In this document: positions 50,957-61,351 of the stretch, piece by piece
Numbering within the stretch: the first letter of the stretch is position 1
Layout: each line of letters begins with the position of its first letter
NCBI GenBank assembly: GCA_006386115.1
Contig: VFIW01000034.1
Coordinates: forward strand, 248,001-312,000
Direction of reading: 5' to 3'
DNA length: 64,000 nt
From: Globisporangium splendens
Lineage: Eukaryota > Oomycota > Peronosporomycetes > Pythiales > Pythiaceae
Notes under the pieces: generated by a model
The model's input: only the letters and a program-made list of their open reading frames with translations
The model's database searches: none
Told to the model about the DNA's origin: nothing
Position numbers and translations under genes: made by a program

Positions 50957-53540
50957 CTACCAGTACCACCTCTCCCTCGACAACTCGGAGTTGCAACACC
51001 GACTCGTCGACCGGGTAGTACCCATCGAGCTTGCGAAGCTCTTCCAGGTCGTCGAACAAGTACCCCTGCCACTGCACTTCGTTACATTGACTCAAGCAGT
51101 GCGCACCAAGGTCCGACCGCAAGAGCATGAGGAGAGTGTTGGGGTGGAGGAGTCTCGTGTGGTGTGCGGGGATCCACTCGACCGGCTGACCAGTGACGTA
51201 GTGGATCCAGTGGTCGTTGCTGAAGATCGTCGGCGCGATCGACATCAGCATGAGTTCGAAGAACCCGAGAGCCTTCGTCGCTCGTGACAGCTCGCTGACT
51301 TGGTCAGACGATCTCCACCACGTGGCACACGTCTTGAACATGTCGCCTCGCTTCGACGGGACCGTCGTCTTCATCAGCTTCTTCCACTTCGCACTGAACG
51401 TCACGTCTTCGCTCGGCTGGGTCGCACTTAACACGCGGTTGATCACATGCAACTGCGCGAGCTCTGCGACTCCGTGTCCACTTCCTGCCATCTTGAGCGA
51501 CAGAGCGCTGTTGAAAGCCAGCGGCGAGTCCACTGCCTTCTTGATGACGTGGTCGGGGTTCGTGGCGTTATCGATGAGTTTGCTCGCACCCTCGACCTGA
51601 GTGTCTGCGAGCGCAAGACGGTCCGGGAGGGTGTTGAGCAACGCCGTGTTCTCGTCGTTCAGCATCGACTCGGACACCTCCAAAATCGGAGACGCCTTCG
51701 ACGCTTTCCTGATCTTCGTGTGGTGCTTTTCCACGAAGAAAGCCGACTCAGTCGACGTCTTGAGCGCCTCGGGACGCTTCACATCGACAGGGATCACTTG
51801 GTACCGAGGACCATACTTCTTGTCCGCAGCCACATTCTTCACTTCGAAGGACACTTCCATCGACTGCAGCACCTGGAAGTAGTTGGTGGTGGCAACACCA
51901 TCCAGAGGCTGCGGTTGCTGTTTCACCAGCATGTTGGAGAAGTCGACTCCGTTTCTCGAGCGCTTCTTCTTGTTTGTCACGGTGGAGAAACCGTCGTTTC
52001 CATTCGTCAAGAGCAGCGTCGGGGACTTCATTGGCGGTTTGGGACTTCCCGGTGGGGTCACCTTGCCTTGCGAGTCGTCGAACGTGGCAATCGACAGCAC
52101 ATCGGAGTTGCTTCGCGGCTTGGCCAGCGCTGTTTCAGCTGACGACTTGCCATGCCGAGCTCTCTCCTGGAGCTGGGCTTCCCGTCTCTTTCCTTCCTCG
52201 ACTGCCTTCTGCAGCGAGGTCTGCTTCGGCATCGCACTCGCAGCTTGAGCGTAGGTTCTCGGCGGTTGTTGTCGTTGCTGCTGGGGTTGCTCTGGAGCTG
52301 GCTTCGAAGGAGGGAACACACTGTCTGGAGTCCCGAGGTCGATTCCATGGTGCGAGCGATACCCATACGGCTGTCGCTCCGACTGGAACGGAGCATTCTT
52401 TCCATGCGCCGGGTGCAGCTTGTTGTCAAACAACACCTGGTCGCACACAGCCCCGTTCACGACCAACGCGCTTGGACACGAGCTGGATAAGAAGTACACT
52501 CGCCAGGTCGCCGATGTCATCCCCGTCGCGAGGTTCACTTCGCGAAAGGTGTGGTACACCGGCTGGCACCCGAGGAGGAACAGTCGGTGCACGATCACTC
52601 GAATGTCCACGTCGGGATCGACGTTGACAATGTCGATGAAATACTTGTCGCCAAGGATGTCGAACTCCTTGAACGTGAACGTACCACCGAGGATGTTCAC
52701 CTTGGTGCGTTCCAAGCGTACACAGGCTTCCTTCGTCTTGACCTTGACTCGGAGGTTGCCGCCGGGGAGCTTGGAGATCTGACCGATCTCGAAGCGCTGG
52801 TACAGCTCATCGAGTGTCGCGTTTCCGTGGCTCGTACCGGCCAACGACGCCATGATCTTTTGGAGTGGAGTCTTCGCGAGCGCTCTTCCAGTCTCGATCA
52901 CCATGTCGTACTTGGCGGTCGGGAGCTGGTAGGGACGCGCTTGCTCCATTCGCGACGCGATGTGCGACCAGTCGCCTCCAGCAGCGTACTGGCGCTCAAT
53001 CGCTTCGATGTCAACAGCGAGAGGCTTCGGAGTCTCGACGCGTCTGCGAGTTGCTTCGATCACAGCACGGTCTCGACGGAGGTGTTCTTGTTGACGCAGA
53101 AGCTCAGCCATGGACAGTCGAGCGTCCACGTTCACAGGAGCGACAGCGACAGCAGGATCCATCGGGTCGTCGCCAGAGAGATCGAGGGTCGTCACTTGAG
53201 CATTCCCGCCAGACTCCATCGGATCGTCCACCATGGCGGCGGGGTCAGCGACAGGAGCGGGATCAGCGGGAGGCGGAGCAGCTGCGTGGGTTGGAGGAGC
53301 AGGGGCTTGGTCTGCGACACCAGTTGTCGCATTCAAGTTGCTCGCTGAAGGAGAGACATGGTGGTTGACCCCAGGTGGCGTCACCAGGTTTCCCGTTTGG
53401 GTGGGTTCGGACCCTTCCAAATTTTTGGAGGGGGATGGGCTGACAGTGGGACGAGGCACGACAGTGGGTGTGGACCCAGATTTCGAGCCAGTGTCGACAG
53501 CTGGCAGCTGGTGGGTGGAGGGAGGAGCTGGATTTTCCAT
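50931..53540 (-). CDS. LINE-3 ORF1 (RNA-binding type)
   Basis: 869 codons, ATG at 53540 to TAA at 50931. About 99% identical to copy 1 ORF1, with scattered differences such as CDWSY versus GDWSH. It has the same RRM-like core and identical C-terminal LATRC. Open throughout, although its partner ORF2 is dead. Confidence 0.82.
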   Translation of the reverse strand: MENPAPPSTHQLPAVDTGSKSGSTPTVVPRPTVSPSPSKNLEGSEPTQTGNLVTPPGVNHHVSPSASNLNATTGVADQAPAPPTHAAAPPPADPAPVADPAAMVDDPMESGGNAQVTTLDLSGDDPMDPAVAVAPVNVDARLSMAELLRQQEHLRRDRAVIEATRRRVETPKPLAVDIEAIERQYAAGGDWSHIASRMEQARPYQLPTAKYDMVIETGRALAKTPLQKIMASLAGTSHGNATLDELYQRFEIGQISKLPGGNLRVKVKTKEACVRLERTKVNILGGTFTFKEFDILGDKYFIDIVNVDPDVDIRVIVHRLFLLGCQPVYHTFREVNLATGMTSATWRVYFLSSSCPSALVVNGAVCDQVLFDNKLHPAHGKNAPFQSERQPYGYRSHHGIDLGTPDSVFPPSKPAPEQPQQQRQQPPRTYAQAASAMPKQTSLQKAVEEGKRREAQLQERARHGKSSAETALAKPRSNSDVLSIATFDDSQGKVTPPGSPKPPMKSPTLLLTNGNDGFSTVTNKKKRSRNGVDFSNMLVKQQPQPLDGVATTNYFQVLQSMEVSFEVKNVAADKKYGPRYQVIPVDVKRPEALKTSTESAFFVEKHHTKIRKASKASPILEVSESMLNDENTALLNTLPDRLALADTQVEGASKLIDNATNPDHVIKKAVDSPLAFNSALSLKMAGSGHGVAELAQLHVINRVLSATQPSEDVTFSAKWKKLMKTTVPSKRGDMFKTCATWWRSSDQVSELSRATKALGFFELMLMSIAPTIFSNDHWIHYVTGQPVEWIPAHHTRLLHPNTLLMLLRSDLGAHCLSQCNEVQWQGYLFDDLEELRKLDGYYPVDESVLQLRVVEGEVVLVAGGLATRC

Positions 53541-53623
53541 GGGAAAGTCGGAGGTTGAGAGGCGGGGGAGGTGACTGAGAGGTCTTGGATTCAACTTGAG
53601 GGGTAGCCGGCAAATTGAGAAGT

Positions 53624-53696
53624 TCTCCTATAGCTCAGTTGGTAGAGCGTGCGGCTGTTAACCTCAAGGTCGCCGGTTCGAACCCGGCTGGGAGAG
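53624..53696 (+). tRNA. tRNA-Asn (GTT), copy 3
   Basis: Identical to copies 1 and 2; regenerated by the LINE-3 target duplication (53623-53641). Confidence 0.9.
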
Positions 53697-54317
53697 CTTC
53701 TTTTCTTTTCTTTCTTTTCTTCTTTCTTCTCTCTCTTCTTTCTTCTTTCTTCTTTTGCGCGTTTTGTTCCCGCCCGCTCCGTCTTGCTTGTGCGCGCGGA
53801 ATTGCGCCTTTTGCCGCTCCCGACTAACGAGAGACGTGCGCGAGCGTCTCTCGCTCCTGTGTGGTCGGTCGTGGCGGGGTCTGAGCTCTCAGCCGCTTGG
53901 AGCTCGCCTGACCACTCTGGGACGCGCACGCGTTGTTTTGCCTCCAAACTACCAAGCCGCCGAGCTGCCGAATGACGCGAGAAAAAAGAAAGGTGCAATG
54001 TAACTTGCGATGTCGACAAATGAAATCGGGGGTCTCTGGCGCGTCGCGACGTGGCGAGTGGTCCGGTGGATGGGTCAAGAGCGTTTTGTCCATTTGGGCA
54101 GTTGCCGGACCCGTGGTGTGCGCGGAGGATTGCGTTTGGCGCGTTGGCTGTGGTCGTTCGAGCGTACTTGTGGGTCGTTTTGTGTGTGAGAGGTGTGTTT
54201 GTGGGTGCTGACGTGGTGGTGCGTGCGTGGTCGTGTGTTGTGTGTGTGTTGCGTTGTGGCGTTGTTGTGTGTGTTGTTAGCTTGATGTTTTGTGTGTGCG
54301 TGTATGTTGGGCATGCT
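53697..54317 (+). repeat. tRNA-Asn array spacer, copy 3
   Basis: Same architecture as copies 1 and 2 but a distinct sequence subtype (CTTTCTTCTCTCTC tract, AAAAAAGAAAGG block). Nearly identical to 54391-54738 where they overlap. Confidence 0.85.
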
Positions 54318-54390
54318 TCTCCTATAGCTCAGTTGGTAGAGCGTGCGGCTGTTAACCTCAAGGTCGCCGGTTCGAACCCGGCTGGGAGAG
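54318..54390 (+). tRNA. tRNA-Asn (GTT), copy 4 (unoccupied site)
   Basis: Identical cloverleaf, but preceded by the native array flank TGTTGGGCATGCTTCTCC instead of a LINE end. It represents the empty target site and lets the LINE junctions be read exactly. Confidence 0.9.
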
Positions 54391-54738
54391 CTTCTTTTCT
54401 TTTCTTTTCTTCTTTCTTCTCTCTCTTCTTTCTTCTTTCTTCTTTTGCGCGTTTTGTTCCCGCCCGCTCCGTCTTGCTTGTGCGCGCGGAATTGCGCCTT
54501 TTGCCGCTCCCGACTAACGAGAGACGTGCGCGAGCGTCTCTCGCTCCTGTGTGGTCGGTCGTGGCGGGGTCTGAGCTCTCGGCCGCTTGGAGCTCGCCTG
54601 ACCACTCTGGGACGCGCACGCGTTGTTTTGCCTCCAAACTACCAAGCCGCCGAGCTGCCGAATGACGCGAGAAAAAAGAAAGGTGCAATGTAACTTGCGA
54701 TGTCGACAAATGAAATCGGGGGTCTCTGGCGCGTCGCA
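54391..54738 (+). repeat. tRNA-Asn array spacer, copy 4 (partial)
   Basis: Matches the first ~350 bp of spacer 3 up to GGCGCGTCGCA at 54738. Unrelated sequence then begins, marking the end of the array. Confidence 0.8.
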
Positions 54739-56900
54739 ACTAGATTAACCGAAGGCGGCTGAGCCAAGAGATGAACGAATTTGTGTCAACTTTGGCATGC
54801 TCTCTGCAATCTCCTTGCTGTTGTGTAACGCGCTGTTGTTCCTCTCTCGGCCATCCTGAGTTCGGTCTTTGTTGTCTGGCAAGTCCGATGCATCGTCCGA
54901 ATGTACAAATTTGGTGGACGCGTCATCGGCCACCCATTCATCCTCGTCGTTGATCGGAGTCAAGGATCACCGGTTTGGAATATCTTCGATTGGAGTGATT
55001 GAGAGCCCAAAACTTTCCACCCGGTGAAGGCACATCAAATGACGGCACGGCTGGCGAAGGGTTCGATTCGTGGTGCAGATGCTCGACCCATCCGCCAAAT
55101 AAACCTGCTCACAATATTTCTCACATGAAAACCAGTAAGAACCATACTTTACATATTGCTCACAAACATGCCACAAATTGCTCACCGCACACAACTGCTC
55201 TGTGGCTCGACAGCTCCACAGAGTGGACATCTGTGGTTCAAACGTATTGCGCTCGTTCTGGCAGGTCGTAGTGTCCTTCAAGCTGAACAGGTACTATGGT
55301 TCGATCAGTTCGCACACGAATTTGCTGCGCCTCCTGGCATTCGTATTTCGGAGTCGCACCTGTTGTTATTGCGGAATCCGACGGAATGTATCTTTGCCTT
55401 GAATGGCCATCTTCCGATTACTGGAGAAACAACAGGTTGTCCACATATCCATCCACAGGCATGTTCCGCTGTAGGATGCCCTTGGCTGTGCCCCTCCTCG
55501 CCTCCAAACTACTGTAGCCTTTCTTCCATGCCAAGCCTTTCGCAGACCAAGTCGACGTAACATTTTGCTTGGAGTCGAGCAATTTCATTGGATACTTCCT
55601 CGAGAGAGTAATTGCTGTTGGATAAATATGAGCTAGGACGTCACAGAGAGTGTTACTGCTTTTGATTGGTTAAAATTCATGTGTAAGTGTTACTATTGGG
55701 TAAAATTCACACGAACACGAATGAACGGCTGAGAAGCAGCCGCGACACGCGTCCCCGAGGGACAAGATAGGGAAAGGGAACGATACCGGGTGATTCCGAG
55801 GACGATGCCACTCACAACAGACTCAGCGCTATCGTCCTCAGTGACGGTTACACCTGCACACCTGCACACTTTTGCATCTTTGCACATTTCCATTGGCGCA
55901 TACACTTTGTGAGTCTATTGCATTTTTGACTGCAATCAGCAAGGAAGATGAACTTTGGCTCCCAAGCTGATGGCAGTGGTTCACCTTCAATTACGCTCGC
56001 AGTTTGTGTATCAAACGCAATTGCTTCTTCGTCACTTTCCACCTCAAACAACGTTGGCCAATGGCTTGACGGCCGAATTCTACACTCACTGGCCGGTGCT
56101 CGGGGTTTTTGCAATAGAAACAAAGTTTGTCGCAGGGACTCATCGCGTCCAATGACTTGGACACCACCTAATCCCATCGGCACTGGTCCGTTGCGGCGCT
56201 GCTGACACTCATCCATTCTCGTTTGGTTGTAAGACCGACCTTCACGAGATGGAGGGGTGCTGGCTTTATCTCGATCCGAGCACAACCTGATACCATCACG
56301 GGACCTATCGAAGTCGAGCGCAACAGATACGGCTTGAGCGAGAGTGCTGCAGCGTCGATACTGCACCTCCGTTTGTGTCGCGGCGAGCAGAACTTGATTG
56401 AAACAGGCAACTTTATCGAAGTCGGTCGTCTGGGTCGCTTGATCCACGGTGCCACAGAACATAGTGATGTACTCGGCACGGTTCCGGCAATTACGTTAAT
56501 TGAGCACTGGGTTCCTCGCGTTGTCTGATTTTCAAATACGCAGGAGCGTACTCAATTTCAAGCATTTCGAAAAGTTGCTCAACCGTCGCAATGTCAGACT
56601 TCATCATCACACACCGCTGAGCTGCTGCTCCACGCATTGTTCTGCTCAGTGTAGCTTGAAACCCGACGGAGGAGCCGCCTCCTTGCTGTGCCGCTTGACG
56701 AGCTTCAAAACAGTGTACCACTTGGTCGTGAAAGAGCTGAAGCAGTTCTTCTCGATTCTGATCGGCTATTGCTGGGTCTTTCACGGCAAGTTCCAGGAAG
56801 ATTCCTTTGCGTTTGTCACACGCACTTTGGGCTTGCGCGGCACAAACGGCGCAGCAGCTGTCACAAAAGTACAACCAAACGCACAGCAGCGTCAGTAACA
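54739..56900 (-). pseudogene. degraded Ty3/gypsy gag-protease remnant
   Basis: Minus-strand fragments in shifting frames. About 56870-56200 resembles the gag capsid end (TLAQAVSVALDFDRS). A zinc-knuckle trace CFYCKNPEHR lies near 56110-56080, next to a frame carrying ASECR. The fragment VYLADGSSICTTNRT (about 55110) resembles the region following the protease active site in gypsy elements. Many stops and shifts are present, and no LTR or terminal duplication was recognised. It belongs to a lineage different from elements A and B. Assignment is tentative. Confidence 0.45.
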
Positions 56901-58626
56901 GGTCGTGGATACCGTAACCGATACAGAGAGAGATATCCGACAGATTTGGATACCGCCTGCAGTCAAGCTAACCACAATTCGGTTCTCCGACCTTCAGCTA
57001 GAGCGGCGGCAGATATTCCAGTACTACGATACCACCACAGGTGTACAGTACGATTTGGCACCTAACCGGCGTCACGGTTACTAACCCTGGGTGTCAGGCC
57101 ACAGGGTCGAACGGGATGTACGGACAGAGGCGGAATGGCTTGACGGAGGCGGACGGATGAGAGCGGATCGGAGACCAACGAGTGTTACTAGTTGTTGTGG
57201 TGCACAAGGTAACTCGAAAGTGAGTGTTCATTCATGCATGTCGTTAAGCAGATCGGCAGCCCGGGACAACTGTGTTGTGTGTGAAACCCCCTGTGGGGTG
57301 TTACTGACGCAAACAGTTTGTGCAGGTCTAGCATGCCCGCGATCCACATTCAAGGATCCTGGTAGTGTGGTGTGTGGAAGCAGGTAAGTTCGGTAGCTCG
57401 CAGGTTCTTCTGCGCCGTCGGTTGGTTGTGCGCGGGGTGCATGCGTGCACCGTGGCACGGCATGCATCGTCGCTGTGGCTGAAATACCCCTGGGTGGGGA
57501 GGTTAACCATGTCAGTGAGGGTGACAGTTGTGAGTTGCCTCGCACTCGCTCTCTGTTGACATTTTCACTTCTATTTTGTATCTTCGTATCAGCTTTCAAA
57601 ATACCGTCATGCCAGCTTTGTCTGCTCAAATATCGAAATTACTGTGGGTAAAACGAAAATGGAGACGACCTGATCAATTTGTACAAAAAAAGTATGCGCA
57701 CCTGGTTTTGTGCAGAACCCACTGCATTGCATGTAAAGTCCGATTGTTGCAAGTGAATTCATTCTTTGTTGCGCAGATAATTCGGTTACACAATCCGTAG
57801 TGATCAAGAACGAGGTATTTTGCACTTGCAGTGCCAGAAGAAATGTCCGATACATTCTTCTTTTTTGTACATGCAATGGGACTCCCCATCACATGGGTTC
57901 TCGGGTCGGGAAAGTGTGGGTGTTCAACCACATGGGTTTTCCCACCACTTCCAAACCCACCCACTACCTACAGTTGGTGACACATTAATATGTGTCACTC
58001 ATGAGCACTGTACATGACCTCTTGCACATCAGTCAATAGGACCAATCCGTCAAGATTTTATCCCATTGGGTGATAGTCGGACGAGACACCCGACCATCTT
58101 CCAACGAGAGACACCGTAGGTTTCAGTCACAGCAATTGCATGTTAGCACTTTAAATTCTAATTCTCTTCTCAATTTGCACGTTAGCGCGCAAAGCTCCCT
58201 CCCTTCTCTTTTATCACAGCGTTGCCGCTGTGCCCTTCCTCTCACCTGCGCTTCCTCAACGCACGTTTACGCCGTGTAACGACTCCCGCTACATTGACCG
58301 TATAAAGTAGAACCGATTGACTTCTAGTTTCCTGTGGAGCGCGGATACACTGCTCCTAACCACACAGCACATTATGCAACGGGACACAAAACACTGCTGC
58401 CCAACTGTCGTTTTATAGCAACTCTCTACTAAAACCGATTTCTATTCCGCTGTGTTGTCCAAACTGCCAATGACCAGCCGGCAGTTGTCTTGCTCCCTCC
58501 TAGAACCGATGTCTTTTTCCATTCAAACCTCCCGCGCCATTCAATCAGCCCCTCGACTCCAAAGCGCGCAATACAAAATAGCAATCTTTGGCCACGAACT
58601 CTCCCTTTCTAACTCTGTACGTGAAC
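56901..58626. other. intergenic region upstream of the Lys-rich protein gene
   Basis: About 1.7 kb with no gene I can support. Short open frames show no domain. The last few hundred bases, rich in CTCTCC/CCTCCC pyrimidine tracts, should contain the promoter of the gene at 58627. Confidence 0.4.
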
Positions 58627-61144
58627 ATGTCGACGGAGCTCGTGGCGCGCGAGGGCGATGGCGGCGAGATGGTGCTGCTGGCGATGCTGCCGCAGGACGA
58701 CCAGGTGATGATGGTGCAGACGCCCGCGCTGCGCACGATCGGCGACCTCGAGGTGTTCATCCGCGAGGAGTACGCGCGCGTGTTCCCGAAGAAGGCGACG
58801 CTGCACGCGGACGCGCGCATCCAGAAGTGCGTGACGGTCGACAAGGTGCTCAACCGCCGCAAGCAGATCGACAATCAGAACCAGAACCAGAAGCAGCCAC
58901 GCCACTGCTTTGTCGAGCTCGCCAAGAACGTGCAGGTCGGCAAGGTGTTTGAGAACATGGAGCAGATCTACATCGTGACGGACGCCGGCAGCAAGTCCCC
59001 GGCGCACCAGCAACAGAACAACAATAGCAACAACCAGAAGCAGGCGGCGTCGCACACGGCGAATGGCAATGCGAACAAGAAGGCGGACAAGAGCAACAAC
59101 AGTCAGCCACAGCAAAACGATAAGGCACAATGGAAGGCAGCCTCAGACGCCAAGGCGACGGAATCCAAGCCTGCCGCCTCGCAAAGCAACAACAAGAGCA
59201 AGACAAAGCCTGCGGTTCATGAGGAGAAACCTGCGACGGAATCTGCTGCTATTCAACAGAAAAAGAAGAAGACGAAGGCTGCAGCTGAAGAAAGTGAAGC
59301 TCCAACTGCTGTCGCTGCGGCGCCAAAGACAATGAAGAAGGCGAAAGCAGCAGAATCAGCTCCTGCACCGGTTGCAGCCGAACCCAAGAAGAAGTCGAAA
59401 GCCAAGGATGCGGAACCAGAACCAGTTCCTGCTGTTGAGGAAGCCAGCGACAGTGGAGCTCTAGCGAGTGAAGAAGCCGAGAACGACGAGTCACAAACGA
59501 AAACTCCTGCTGCGCAACCGAAAAAGTCCCGTGCGCGTAAGTCGGTTGATGAGTCCGCGCCTGCTGACGAAGAAGCCACCACACTGGCGACGCCGCCTCC
59601 TGCCAAGAAAGCCAAGGTCACGAAAGCCTCTCCAGCTACTGAGAAGGAGACTCCTGCGGCCAAATCCTCTCCAAAGGTTACTGCGAAAGCTGTGCAGGCG
59701 AAAAAGGAAGCTGCTGCAAAGCCAGCGAAGACTGTGAAGCAGAAAGACGAAGCAGTCGGGGCTGCCAAGAGCCCTGAGGAAGCCCCATCCGCTGCCGCCA
59801 AGCCTGGTCGTAAGAAGAAGAACGCTGCTGTCGAAAGTATGGAATCTGTAGCTCCTCCGGCAAAGCGTGCCAAGGTTGACACGCCTGCGAAGGAACGAGC
59901 CGAGAAGCCGGAGGCGAAGGTCACTGCTGCACAGTTGAAGAAAGATGCCTCCACAAAGGCTGCTGCTGAAAAGGCTGAGGTGAAGAAAACCAAGCCAAAG
60001 AAGACTGCCGAGCCAGCTCCAGCTCCTGTTGCGGACACCGAATCGACGGACGATGCCACCGAAGCCGAAGCGCCAGCGCCAAAGAAGCTTGTACGCCGTC
60101 CAAAGCCTGCTGTCGCTGCCAAAGAAGACGCTCCAGCGACACCTGTAGCTGCCGAGCCTAAGACTGCCGAAGCCAAACCCGTGGTCCATCGAACGTTTAA
60201 GGAAACTTTAGCTGCGGCACGAGAGCGGATCGAGGCGGAGAAGAAGAAGAAGCTGGGAGTCGCATCGCCGGTTGCAAAGCCTGCTGCCGCGGCCAAGCCA
60301 GCACCTGTGACCACGAAGCCAGTCGAAGCGGCTAAGCCAGTGGCTACTGTCAGCGAACCCATGGACGATTCCGATTTCGAGGATTCGCAACCTGCGGTGG
60401 TGAAGAAATCCCCAGTGGCCAAATCGGTACCTGCTAAGAAAGAAGCGCCGAAGAAGACGAAGGAAGCGCCTGTCGTCACGATGGCCGACACGTCGGACAG
60501 CGAATCGTCGGAGGATGAAGAGCTCGATTACTCTCAGAGCCTGCTCGCCGACCTCACGGGCAAGTATTGAATAGCGAGAGCGTTGTAACAAAAGAACGGG
60601 GTTACTAGTAATCCGCATGCACGTAGACTAATGGCTTTCTGTTCGCATTGGCGTTGTTTGCTTTGCTGTTTTTCTGTGGTCCAATAGACTCGGTAACGGA
60701 GTCTTCTCCAGTGGTGGCGACGCCTAAGACGCCACCGACCGTGGCAGTGAAGAAGCCTCGGACGGCTGTCAAGAAGAGCGCCGCGAAACTGAAGCTGTCT
60801 GCCGACGGTGTTGTGGACGCGAACTCCCAGGAGACAATTACGGATGTGTCCCAGGATTTTTTGCTCTCGCAGTCAGGTTCGTCCTCTTCTCAGGTATTTG
60901 GCTGGTTGAGGCTGAGTTAACTTTGTGGTCCAATTTTGTGCTTATTGATGGCGCAGGCACGTCGCACGAGTCGAATAGCGTGCTTCTCTCGTCGCTCTCC
61001 AAGAATCGGTTCTCGTTGGGCAGCATCCCCGTTCCGAAGCTGAAGAAATCGTCCAAGAACCCGTTTGCCTCTGCAGCAGCGACCGCGGAAACACAAAATG
61101 ACAGCAAACCGAAAGCGCGTGGTCGTCCTCCAAAAGCGAAGTAA
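58627..61144 (+). CDS. Lys/Ala/Pro-rich acidic-basic nuclear-type protein, AT-hook-like end
   Basis: Three exons join to 769 residues: 58627-60559, 60688-60876 and 60957-61144. Intron 1 uses a GC donor (GCAAGT) and intron 2 a GTTCGT donor; both keep the frame, whereas the unspliced frame stops at once. Residues 1-115 form a compact conserved-looking domain (MVLLAMLPQDDQVMMVQTPA..). The long middle is low complexity: repeated KKKKTKAAAEE, PAPVAAEPKKK and PPAKKAKV blocks mixing acidic Ser/Glu patches with basic stretches, like nucleolar phosphoproteins (Nopp140/Srp40 style). The C-terminus ends RGRPPKAK, an AT-hook-like motif. A nuclear/nucleolar chaperone or chromatin role is plausible, but the family is not recognised. 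Confidence 0.7.
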
Positions 61145-61351
61145 CTTTGTACAAGACACCAAATACAACGGATAGAATAGCGCAGCGAGACTGAAGTACA
61201 GGTAGCCAGGGGGCAAAGTTGTGAGTGTGTTCTCCGTGGTGTTTTGCATTCGATTTTTTTCTCGTTATTACAGCAAAATTGTGAATAATCCCCCAGGAGC
61301 TGACGAAAGACAGAAACAAACAGAAAAGCAACCGCTGCTGCCGTCCGCCTT

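Larger units (their letters stand above)
45460..53622 (-). mobile_element. tRNA-Asn-targeted LINE, copy 3 (with solo LTR insertion)
   Basis: About 7.5 kb of LINE plus a 650-bp LTR, bounded by the same 19-bp duplication as copy 2. ORF1 is intact, but ORF2 has a TAG at 50150-50152 and is split by the LTR. The 5' half is nearly identical to copy 1, while the 3' terminal 0.9 kb is nearly identical to copy 2. An internal 22-nt poly(T) lies at 45595-45616. Confidence 0.88.

Noticed and set aside
59253..60491. 412-codon minus-strand open frame
   Set aside because: It is the mirror of the Lys/Ala-rich coding sequence; its Ser/Ala/Phe-rich composition follows from GCN and AAG codons on the other strand, with no domain.
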